A stretch of DNA of 11,407 bases. Source: an uncultured Clostridia bacterium (GTDB taxonomy: Bacteria; Bacillota; Clostridia; Christensenellales; Aristaeellaceae). The stretch spans positions 1 through 11,407 of the forward strand of contig CAMMGP010000021.1 of the NCBI GenBank assembly GCA_946496415.1, read 5' to 3'. Below are positions 1 through 5,789 of the stretch, piece by piece; position 1 is the stretch's first letter, and the number at the start of each line of letters is the position of its first letter. The notes below the pieces were generated by a model, which saw only the letters and a list, made by a program, of their open reading frames with translations, was not told the DNA's origin and searched no databases. A program made the position numbers and the translations under genes.

Positions 1-1
1 G

Positions 2-454
2 GACGACCTCTACTTTCAGGCCACGCTCGGCGGCGTGACCTTTGGCGGCGGCGAGCCGCTTCTGTACGCGCCCTTCATCGCCGCCTTTCGCCAATGCTGC
101 GGCAAGGCGTGGCGGCTGACCGCCGAGACGAGCCTGAACGTTCCCGAAGACCTCGCCCGCGCGGCGCTCCCGGCGCTCGACGAGATCATCGTTGACGTCA
201 AGGACGTAAATCCGGCCATCTACCGCGCCTACACCGGCGGGGACAACGCCCGCGCGCTTTTCAACCTGCGTCTGGCGCTTGAAACGCTGGGTGCGGAGCG
301 CGTGCTGGCGCGTGTGCCGCGCATCCCCGGCTACAATACGGAAAGGGACGTGCAAAAAAGCGTCGCCGCCCTGCGGAAGATGGGCGTGACGCGCTTTGAC
401 GTATTTCCCTATCGCCTGCCGGGCGGTGGAAAAGCGGGCGCGACTGTGGTATAA
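2..454 (+). CDS. Radical SAM protein, PFL-activating-enzyme-like (3' part)
   Basis: The 5' end lies outside the window; about 150 codons remain and end at TAA 452-454. The visible part begins DDLYFQATLGGVTFGGGEPLLY, read from base 2. The GGGEP motif is the S-adenosylmethionine amino-group binding strand of radical-SAM enzymes. It is followed by ALDEIIVDVKD and a YTGGDNARALFNL block, which match the order seen in glycyl-radical activating enzymes of the pyruvate formate-lyase activase type (xxDIK, then tGxxN). The CxxxCxxC iron-sulfur motif should be upstream and cannot be checked. By family, such a protein would reductively cleave SAM in the cytoplasm, perhaps to activate a glycyl-radical enzyme, but the partner is not visible. 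The C-terminus is short and ends in a GGGKAG stretch. The specific subfamily is uncertain. Confidence 0.8.
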   Translation, partial: DDLYFQATLGGVTFGGGEPLLYAPFIAAFRQCCGKAWRLTAETSLNVPEDLARAALPALDEIIVDVKDVNPAIYRAYTGGDNARALFNLRLALETLGAERVLARVPRIPGYNTERDVQKSVAALRKMGVTRFDVFPYRLPGGGKAGATVV

Positions 455-455
455 T
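427..455 (+). promoter_or_regulatory. Sigma-A-type promoter, extended -10, for the gene at 492
   Basis: TGGAAA (427-432), a 17-bp spacer and a perfect TATAAT (450-455) preceded by TG at 447-448, which makes an extended -10. The -10 box contains the TAA stop codon (452-454) of the upstream gene. Transcription would begin near 462, about 30 bases before the ATG at 492. Confidence 0.65.
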
Positions 456-491
456 GTCTTCAAACCGCATGGGAGAAAGGGGAATGGGATC

Positions 492-1016
492 ATGAAACGC
501 GTCCTTTGTCTGCTGCTTCTTTTGCTGCTTCTCTGCCCCGCCGCCAGCGCGCGGGAGGATTACGACGACCTCTATGTCCGCATCCTCGGCCTCAGCGCCG
601 GCGGCCCGACCTACGACGAGGGCTTTGACGCCCTGCCCGAGGCGGCGCAGGCGCTCTACGTGGCCGCCATCTTCGATATGGAGATGCTCTGCGGCGGCCT
701 TTGCACCTTTTTCTGCAACGAAGGCCCCGCCATGGCTGTGCGCGTATCAGGCAGCCTGCGCCTGCTGGGGCTTGACCCCATCGCCGACGCCTACGAGGCC
801 TTTGCGGCGGAAAACGGCATAGACCTTGCGACGCTGGACGGCTTTCCCCTCTACCCCACGCCGGATACAGCGTGGAAGGAAGAATACGCCGCCATCTGCG
901 AGGCCTATCCCTTTGACGAGGTTGATACTGCCTATGTGCAGCTGCGGGAAGAACTGGGCTTTGAAGAAGCCATGCTCGACTTTGCCGCCGCCCACCCCGA
1001 GGCGTTTGAACGCTGA
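492..1016 (+). CDS. Small exported protein with DUF4375/DMP19-like core
   Basis: A 174-residue protein. The ATG at 492 was chosen because it follows AAAGGGG (477-483) at normal spacing and opens a clear Sec signal peptide: MKR, a run of leucines, then PAASA with likely signal peptidase I cleavage after residue 20. No lipobox cysteine is in the right place. The mature part has a block at about 50-112 with an EMLCGGLCTFFCN segment (64-76) followed by a helical RLLGLDPIADAYEAF segment. This resembles the EV-NGGf-QFF-N ... aL-xiGa pattern of the DUF4375/DMP19 family, in which one Neisseria member is a DNA mimic. That assignment is from memory of the pattern, not from a search. Four cysteines (67, 71, 75, 136) are notable in an exported protein. 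The rest is acidic and helical. It has its own promoter and terminator. Function unknown. Confidence 0.8.
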   Translation: MKRVLCLLLLLLLLCPAASAREDYDDLYVRILGLSAGGPTYDEGFDALPEAAQALYVAAIFDMEMLCGGLCTFFCNEGPAMAVRVSGSLRLLGLDPIADAYEAFAAENGIDLATLDGFPLYPTPDTAWKEEYAAICEAYPFDEVDTAYVQLREELGFEEAMLDFAAAHPEAFER

Positions 1017-1036
1017 AGGCCCCGCTGAAACGGCGA

Positions 1037-1080
1037 AAGCGCCCTCCCATGCCGGGAAGGCGCTTATTTGCTGTTTTTTT
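1037..1080. terminator. Bidirectional rho-independent terminator between the exported-protein gene and asnS
   Basis: Stem AAGCGCC (1037-1043) with GGCGCTT (1059-1065), an internal C/A position (1044/1058), TCCC with GGGA, and loop ATGCC (1049-1053). On the + strand it is followed by TTATTTGCTG and a T7 run (1074-1080). The T run reaches into the asnS stop codon. In minus-strand RNA the C/A mismatch becomes a G-U pair, so the stem also folds after asnS, though with a weaker U tract. Confidence 0.8.
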
Positions 1081-2473
1081 AGAAATCGCAGTTGCGCGTG
1101 GTGCGCGGGAAGGGCAGCACGTCGCGGATGTTGGCGATGCCGGTCAGGTACATGATGAGGCGCTCGAAGCCCATGCCAAAGCCGGCGTGCTTGCAGGTGC
1201 CATACTTGCGCAGTTCGAGGTACCACCAGTAGTCTTCCGGCTTCATGTGCAACTCCTCGATGCGCGCAGTGAGCACGTCCAGCCGCTCCTCGCGCTGGCT
1301 GCCGCCGCACAGTTCGCCCACGCCCGGCACCAGAAGGTCGGCGGCGGCCACGGTCTTGCCGTCGTCGTTCATGCGCATGTAGAAGGCCTTGATCTCCTTG
1401 GGATAGTCGGTGACGAACACCGGGCGGCCAAAGTGCTTTTCGGTCAGGTAGCGCTCATGCTCGGTCTGCAGGTCGCAGCCCCAGAACACGGGGTACTCGA
1501 ATTTCTGACCGCTCTTTGTGAGGATGTCCACGGCCTCGGTGTAGCTGACGCGGGCAAAATCGGCGTCGCGCACGCTCTCCAGGCGGGCGATGAGGCCCCT
1601 GTCCACGAAGTTGTTCAAGAACTCCAGTTCCGGCCTTGCCTCTTCCAGCACGGCGGCGAGGATGTATTTGATCATCTCCTCCTGCAGGTCCATGTCCTCC
1701 TTGAGGGTGGCGAAGGCGATCTCCGGCTCGATCATCCAGAACTCGGCGGCGTGGCGCGGCGTGTAGCTGTTTTCGGCGCGGAAGGTGGGGCCGAAGGTGT
1801 ACACATCGCGGAAGGCCAGCGCCATGCACTCGCAGTTGAGCTGGCCGGAAACGGTCAGGCTCACGGGCTTGGCAAAGAAGTCCTTGTCAAAGTCCACGCT
1901 GCCGTCCGGCAGGCGCGGCGGCTCGCCCGCGTCCAGCGTGGTGACGCGGAACATCTCGCCCGCACCCTCGCAATCGCTGCCGGTGAGGATGGGGGTGTGC
2001 ACGTAGACAAAGCCGCGATCGTGGAAGAAGCGGTGGATGGCCTGCGCCGCCAGCGAGCGCACGCGGAAGGCGCACTGGAAGAGGTTGGCGCGCGGCCGCA
2101 AATGCTGTATGGTGCGAAGGTATTCCAGCGTGTGGCGCTTTTTCTGCAAGGGGTAATCGCTGGGGCTCTCGCCAAGCACGGTGAGGGCCGTGGCCTTGAG
2201 TTCAAAGGGCTGCTTCATCTCCGGGGTGGGCACCAGTTCGCCCTCGGCCTCGATGGCCGCGCCCACGCCAATCTTTTTCGTCAGTTCGTGGTAGTTTTCC
2301 AGCTTGTCCGCCTCAAGGACGATCTGCAGGTTTTTAAAATAGCTGCCGTCGTTGAGTTCCACAAAGGCAAACGCCTTCGATTCGCGCATCGTGCGCACCC
2401 AGCCCGACACTTTCACGCCCGCGCGCGCTTCAGCGGGCGGGGCGGCAAACAATTCCCGTACCAACGTGGTCAT
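1079..2473 (-). CDS. asnS: Asparaginyl-tRNA synthetase
   Basis: A 464-residue class IIb aminoacyl-tRNA synthetase that activates asparagine with ATP and loads it onto tRNA-Asn in the cytoplasm. Visible parts: an N-terminal OB-fold anticodon-binding domain (about 18-100, with VKVSGWVRTMRESKAFAFVE); class II motif 2 at 231-251 (FRAENS, then EFWMIEPE); and motif 3 near 431-456 (GFGMGFERLIMYLTGI and DVLPFPR). FRAENS, rather than the FRDE seen in aspartyl-tRNA synthetase, supports asparagine specificity. The length is normal for AsnRS. The ATG at 2473 follows AAAGGGG at 8-base spacing. The gene has its own near-consensus promoter and stops at TAA directly on the shared terminator. Presence of AsnRS suggests direct charging of tRNA-Asn, though an amidotransferase route elsewhere in the genome cannot be excluded. 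Confidence 0.97.
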   Translation of the reverse strand: MTTLVRELFAAPPAEARAGVKVSGWVRTMRESKAFAFVELNDGSYFKNLQIVLEADKLENYHELTKKIGVGAAIEAEGELVPTPEMKQPFELKATALTVLGESPSDYPLQKKRHTLEYLRTIQHLRPRANLFQCAFRVRSLAAQAIHRFFHDRGFVYVHTPILTGSDCEGAGEMFRVTTLDAGEPPRLPDGSVDFDKDFFAKPVSLTVSGQLNCECMALAFRDVYTFGPTFRAENSYTPRHAAEFWMIEPEIAFATLKEDMDLQEEMIKYILAAVLEEARPELEFLNNFVDRGLIARLESVRDADFARVSYTEAVDILTKSGQKFEYPVFWGCDLQTEHERYLTEKHFGRPVFVTDYPKEIKAFYMRMNDDGKTVAAADLLVPGVGELCGGSQREERLDVLTARIEELHMKPEDYWWYLELRKYGTCKHAGFGMGFERLIMYLTGIANIRDVLPFPRTTRNCDF

Positions 2474-2505
2474 ATGGGTATCCCCTTTCCAACAAGTCAG
2501 TCTCT

Positions 2506-2534
2506 ATTATACCCGCGCGGGGGCGAAACGTCAA
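2506..2534 (-). promoter_or_regulatory. Near-consensus sigma-A promoter of asnS
   Basis: On the minus strand: TTGACG (2534-2529), exactly 17 bases, then TATAAT (2511-2506), preceded by GGG rather than an extended -10. It starts transcription about 25 bases before the asnS ATG. It lies only 3 bases from the end of the palindromic element at 2538-2711. Confidence 0.8.
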
Positions 2535-2563
2535 TCGCCAGAGCGCTGAGAAAGCCCACAACC

Positions 2564-2607
2564 GCAAAAATCGCTCTGATATATAAAAAATCAGAAGCGA
2601 TTTTTGC
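2564..2607. terminator. Strong hairpin with T tracts inside the palindromic element
   Basis: GCAAAAATCGCTCTGAT (2564-2580) pairs with ATCAGAAGCGATTTTTGC (2590-2607) with a single bulged base, around a 9-base AT loop. Each strand has a T5 run in the closing arm. It lies about 110 bases downstream of dnaX on the minus strand, so it could end the dnaX transcript, but the T tract is inside the stem and followed by GC, which is not a classical terminator. Confidence 0.45.
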
Positions 2608-2623
2608 TTCCGGCGTCAGCTGC

Positions 2624-2674
2624 ACTTGCCGCCTGCGGTCACTTACGTCTATGTAAGCTCCCTTGGCGGCAAGT
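2624..2674. repeat. Inner inverted repeat of the palindromic element
   Basis: ACTTGCCGCC (2624-2633) and GGCGGCAAGT (2665-2674) are perfect reverse complements. They enclose a second stem, CTTAC/GTAAG (2642-2657). Together they would form a stem-loop in RNA or a cruciform in DNA. Confidence 0.6.
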
Positions 2675-2714
2675 TTGCTTCCTTGGCTTGCGGGCTTTCT
2701 CAGCGCTCTGGACA

Positions 2715-4304
2715 TCAGTCCGTGAGGTCGATGTTCTCCCGGCCAAAGACGTCGTAACTCTGCTCGATGACGCGGCGGGCCTGCGCGGCGGTGGCGCCCT
2801 GCGGCGCGGCGTCGCCCTCCAGGCGCATCACCAGCTTCGTGGGCGCGCCAAAGGCCTCCGTGAAGGCGGCCTCCATCGGTTCGCGCTTGCGCTCGAGCAT
2901 CTTCATAAACATCAGTTGCTTGCGCGCGAATTCCGCCGTCACCACGCCGCCATCATAGCCCGCGAACTTCATGCCCTCCAGCGCCGCGCGCATCGAGGGG
3001 TTGGCCTTGGAAAGCGCCTCCACCGCCTGCAAATACTGCGGCGGCGTTTCGGCGGCGCTCTTGGGCGGCGGGGCGGGCTTGGCCGTGCGCTCCTTTGCCG
3101 GCGCGGGGGCTTTGGCGGTTTTGGGCGCTTCTTTGGCCGGGGCAATGGCCGCGCCCCGTTCGATGGCCGCTTCCAGATGCCCAACGCGCTCGGCGAGAGA
3201 GACGTCCTTTTCCCCCTCCGGGCAGCAGGCGCGCACGGCGGTCAGTTCCAGCATCGCGCGCGGGTCGGCGGCCCACTTCATGTCCGGCTCCACGCGCATG
3301 AACAGCTCCATGAGGCGGAAAAGCTGTTCCCGCACGGCGCTGCCCGCCTGTTCGCGGTAGCGCTGCGCGTCCTCGGGCGTGCATTCCAGAAGTTCCTCCG
3401 TCGCCTCGCCCACGGTCTGGGCCAGCAGCAGCGCGCGCAAATGCTCCGCCACCTCGCGGGCGAACACCTGGGGGTCCAGCCCCCGGCGCAAAAGTTCGTC
3501 GATCTGCAAAAGCGCGCTGCGGGCGTCGCAAGAGAGCAGCGCGGCGGCGAAATCAAAGAGGAACTCGCGCCCCGCCGTGCCCAATACGTCGCGCACCAGC
3601 GCGAGTTCCACCTCCCCGTCCGTGTAGGAAAGGCAGACGTCGAGTATGCTGAGGGCGTCGCGCATCGCGCCCTCGGCGGCGCGGGCGATCTCGTGCAGGG
3701 CCTCGTCCGAGGCGGTGCGGCCAATGCCGCCCAGCACCACCATCATGCGTTCGACCATCGTCTCCACGCTCAGGCGCCTGAAATCGAAGCGCTGGCAGCG
3801 GGAGAGTATGGTGGCGGGCAGCCGCTGCGGCTCGGTGGTGGCGAGTATGAACACGGCGTGGGCGGGCGGCTCCTCCAGCGTTTTGAGCAGGGCGTTAAAC
3901 GCGCCGGTGGAGAGCATGTGTACCTCGTCGATGATGTACACCTTGTACTTCGCCACCGCCGGGGGATACTTGACCTTTTCGCGCAGGTCGCGGATCTCGT
4001 CCACGCCGTTGTTGGAGGCGGCGTCGATCTCGATCACGTCCATGCTGTTTTCCTTTTTGAGCTGCAAACACACGTCGCATTCGCCGCAGGGGTCGCCGTC
4101 CACGGGGTGCAGGCAGTTGATGGCGCGGGAAAGCACCTTGGCCGCGGTGGTCTTGCCCGTGCCGCGCGTGCCGCAGAACAGGTAGGCGTGGGCCACGCGC
4201 CCGGTTTCCACCTGATGGCGCAGCGTGCGGACGACCGCGTCCTGACCGACGATCTGCGAAAACGTCTCCGGCCGCCAGGCCCGGTACAGTGCCTGATAAC
4301 GCAT
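2715..4304 (-). CDS. dnaX: DNA polymerase III subunit gamma/tau
   Basis: A 529-residue AAA+ clamp-loader ATPase of the replication machinery, which opens and places the sliding clamp on DNA and links polymerase cores. The start is the ATG at 4304 (MRYQALYRAWRPETF), 5 bases after a full GGAGG; an open frame continues about 30 codons upstream but has no ribosome site and lacks family similarity. Seen in order: Walker A GTRGTGKT (45-52), zinc cysteines C64, C73, C76, C79, Walker B IIDEVH (124-129), sensor 1 region TTEPQ (156-160) and the SRC arginine finger (168-170). A low-complexity Ala/Pro/Lys linker lies at about 385-430, before the tau-like C-terminal domain. I saw no clear slippery site for making a short gamma form. 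The usual companions ybaB and recR are not downstream; the palindromic element follows directly after the TGA stop. Confidence 0.97.
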   Translation of the reverse strand: MRYQALYRAWRPETFSQIVGQDAVVRTLRHQVETGRVAHAYLFCGTRGTGKTTAAKVLSRAINCLHPVDGDPCGECDVCLQLKKENSMDVIEIDAASNNGVDEIRDLREKVKYPPAVAKYKVYIIDEVHMLSTGAFNALLKTLEEPPAHAVFILATTEPQRLPATILSRCQRFDFRRLSVETMVERMMVVLGGIGRTASDEALHEIARAAEGAMRDALSILDVCLSYTDGEVELALVRDVLGTAGREFLFDFAAALLSCDARSALLQIDELLRRGLDPQVFAREVAEHLRALLLAQTVGEATEELLECTPEDAQRYREQAGSAVREQLFRLMELFMRVEPDMKWAADPRAMLELTAVRACCPEGEKDVSLAERVGHLEAAIERGAAIAPAKEAPKTAKAPAPAKERTAKPAPPPKSAAETPPQYLQAVEALSKANPSMRAALEGMKFAGYDGGVVTAEFARKQLMFMKMLERKREPMEAAFTEAFGAPTKLVMRLEGDAAPQGATAAQARRVIEQSYDVFGRENIDLTD

Positions 4305-4333
4305 ATTGACCTCCGAATATGGACTCTCTTTAT

Positions 4334-4362
4334 ATAATAGCGCAGATTCGTCCAAAACAAAA
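4334..4362 (-). promoter_or_regulatory. Possible dnaX promoter
   Basis: On the minus strand an AT-rich block gives TATTAT (4339-4334), a 5/6 match to the -10, about 30 bases before the dnaX ATG. The best 17-spaced -35 (TTTTGT, 4362-4357) is poor. A TATATA overlapping by three bases with TTGTTT upstream is an alternative. The location is plausible; the exact boxes are uncertain. Confidence 0.35.
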
Positions 4363-4402
4363 GAAGTTTTACAGGAACCTAAAAACTTTTTCCGCATTGG
4401 CG

Positions 4403-4411
4403 TGCTATAAT
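4403..4411 (+). promoter_or_regulatory. Extended -10 promoter element upstream of murG
   Basis: TGCTATAAT: a TG extension (4403-4404) and perfect TATAAT (4406-4411). No good -35 is found at 16-18 bases, which extended -10 promoters can tolerate. Initiation would leave a leader of about 140 bases before the murG ATG. Confidence 0.5.
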
Positions 4412-4427
4412 GCAGTAGGAATACTGG

Positions 4428-4485
4428 CAGGATGACTTTTGCGCAGGAATGATGTCAAAACAACGCAAACTTGCAGGAAATGATG
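4428..4485 (+). repeat. Short repeated CAGGA(A)ATGATG units in the murG leader
   Basis: CAGGATGA (4428-4435), CAGGAATGATG (4444-4454) and CAGGAAATGATG (4474-4485) recur inside the murG 5' untranslated leader. They resemble weak ribosome sites next to ATG but open no meaningful frame. Function unknown. Confidence 0.4.
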
Positions 4486-4555
4486 CAGTATCGTTCCTCG
4501 ACAGGGGTTTTTGCAGGCAGAAGCAACGGATGGATCCGGCATCGGGAGGGATTTG

Positions 4556-5626
4556 ATGAAGCGGATCGTATTGACCGGGGGCGGCACGGCGGGCCACGTC
4601 ACGCCGAACCTGGCGCTGATCCCCCGTCTTCTGGCGGACGGCTGGGACGTGCATTACATCGGCGAGGCAGACGGCGTGGAAAAGCGCCTCATCGCCGCCG
4701 TTCCGGAAGTGACGTATCACAGCGTGTCCACGGGCAAGCTGCGGCGCTACTTCGACGTCAAAAATTTCACCGATCCGTTCAAAGTGGTGAAGGGCATTGG
4801 TCAGGCCTCGAAGCTGATGAAACAGCTAAAGCCCGACGTGGTCTTTTCCAAGGGCGGCTTCGTCTCCGTGCCCGTGGTCTACGGCGCGCGGCTGCACAAG
4901 GTGCGCGTGCTTCTGCACGAATCGGACATGACGCCGGGGCTGGCCAACAAGCTTTGCGCGCCCTTTGCGTGCAAGATACTCTGCACCTTCCCGGAAGCGG
5001 CGCGCGGCTTTGGCGAAAAGGGCGTCTATACCGGCACGCCCATCCGCCCGGAGATTTTGAGCGGCGACCGCGAAAAGGGTCTGGCCACCTTTGGCTTTAC
5101 CGACGGCAGGCCGGTTTTGATGATCACGGGCGGCTCCTCCGGAGCGCAGGCCATCAACACCGCCGTGCGCGAGGCGCTGCCGAAGCTTTTGGAATCGTTT
5201 CAGGTGCTGCACCTGTGCGGCCCGGGCAACGCGGACGAGGCGCTTTTGGGCACGCCGGGCTACGTCCAGTGCGAGTATCTGGACAGCGAAATGGCCGACG
5301 CCTACGCCTGCGCCAACATACTGATCTCCCGCGCCGGGTCGAACACGCTGTGCGAGATCCTCGCCCTGCGCAAGCCGGCGCTGCTCATCCCCTATCCCAT
5401 GGGGGCCAGCCGCGGCGACCAGATCGTCAACGCCCGTTCGTTTGAAGCGCGGGGCCTCAGCCGCGTGCTCATGCAGGAGGACATGACCGCCGACCGCCTG
5501 GTTTCCGAGGTCATCAGCCTCTACCGCGACCGTGGCTCTCTCTATGAGAAGATGGACAAGGAGCCCTCCGCCAACGGTGTGGACAACGTGCTCAAGGAGA
5601 TTTACGCCGTGGCGGAACGCCGTTAA
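4556..5626 (+). CDS. murG: UDP-GlcNAc:lipid I N-acetylglucosaminyltransferase MurG
   Basis: A 356-residue GT-B fold glycosyltransferase. It transfers GlcNAc from UDP-GlcNAc to lipid I on the inner face of the membrane, making lipid II, the last cytoplasmic step of peptidoglycan precursor synthesis. The ATG at 4556 is preceded by GGGAGGG (4544-4550); an upstream ATG at 4511 in the same frame lacks both ribosome site and family similarity. Motifs: GGGTAGHVTPN (8-18, N-terminal glycine-rich loop), SKGGFVSVP (98-106), PGLANK (127-132), TGGSSGAQAIN (191-201, donor-side glycine loop), SRAGSNTLCE (258-267, uracil/GlcNAc contact region) and RGDQIVNA (286-293). Length is normal. It stands alone rather than in a division-and-cell-wall cluster. 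The KRIVLTGGGTAGHVTPN start matches the version I know from Clostridia. Confidence 0.95.
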   Translation: MKRIVLTGGGTAGHVTPNLALIPRLLADGWDVHYIGEADGVEKRLIAAVPEVTYHSVSTGKLRRYFDVKNFTDPFKVVKGIGQASKLMKQLKPDVVFSKGGFVSVPVVYGARLHKVRVLLHESDMTPGLANKLCAPFACKILCTFPEAARGFGEKGVYTGTPIRPEILSGDREKGLATFGFTDGRPVLMITGGSSGAQAINTAVREALPKLLESFQVLHLCGPGNADEALLGTPGYVQCEYLDSEMADAYACANILISRAGSNTLCEILALRKPALLIPYPMGASRGDQIVNARSFEARGLSRVLMQEDMTADRLVSEVISLYRDRGSLYEKMDKEPSANGVDNVLKEIYAVAERR

Positions 5627-5713
5627 GGACTTTGAATACAAGATCGCCTTCACGATGGTGGAGGCGGTCTTTCTTTTCGGCAGTTGCCTTCCCGCGCCGG
5701 CGCAGAGCGCAAA

Positions 5714-5750
5714 GAGCGCCCTCACGCTGCGTGAAGGCGCTCCTTGTTTT
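5714..5750. terminator. Bidirectional terminator between murG and the GGDEF gene
   Basis: Stem GAGCGCC (5714-5720) with GGCGCTC (5736-5742), C/A position 5721/5735, TCAC with GTGA, loop GCTGC, then CTTGTTTT (5743-5750). The minus-strand RNA pairs the mismatch as G-U and lies about 50 bases beyond the stop of the minus-strand gene. The stem shares AGCGCCCTC and GAAGGCGCT with the terminator at 1037. Confidence 0.75.
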
Positions 5751-5789
5751 GCCGTTCTCCTTGCCCGCGTCTCAGGGGCGTTCGCCATC

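Larger units (their letters stand above)
2538..2711. repeat. MITE-like nested palindromic element with 20-bp perfect terminal inverted repeats
   Basis: The ends are a perfect 20-bp inverted repeat: CCAGAGCGCTGAGAAAGCCC at 2538-2557 and its reverse complement at 2692-2711. Inside are two further hairpins (2564-2607 and 2624-2674), a small one (CTTAC 2642-2646 with GTAAG 2653-2657) and a direct repeat TTTGCTTCC (2603-2611, 2674-2682). The element fills the space between the asnS -35 box and the dnaX stop codon (2715-2717). It contains no credible gene: a 72-codon minus-strand frame runs through the whole element and out of it, as expected of a palindrome. No target-site duplication is obvious at the borders. 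The size, terminal repeats and lack of coding suggest a non-autonomous miniature transposable or REP/BIME-like element; a structured RNA leader is the alternative. No second copy lies in the window. Confidence 0.7.

Noticed and set aside
1049..2656. Long plus-strand open frame opposite asnS
   Set aside because: The minus strand encodes an unmistakable AsnRS. The plus frame has Ala/His/Val-rich composition with no family similarity and no start signals; it is a shadow of high-GC codon usage.
2497..2715. 72-codon minus-strand frame through the palindromic element
   Set aside because: It reads out of the repeat into the asnS promoter, has no ribosome site and is explained by the palindrome.
2604..4337. 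Long plus-strand open frame opposite dnaX
   Set aside because: dnaX motifs are complete on the minus strand; the antisense frame is Arg/Gly/His-rich low-complexity shadow.
4305..4555. SRP RNA or tRNA upstream of dnaX, as in some Firmicutes
   Set aside because: No conserved SRP tetraloop/helix 8 sequence and no tRNA-like arms were recognisable; only promoters and short repeats are seen.
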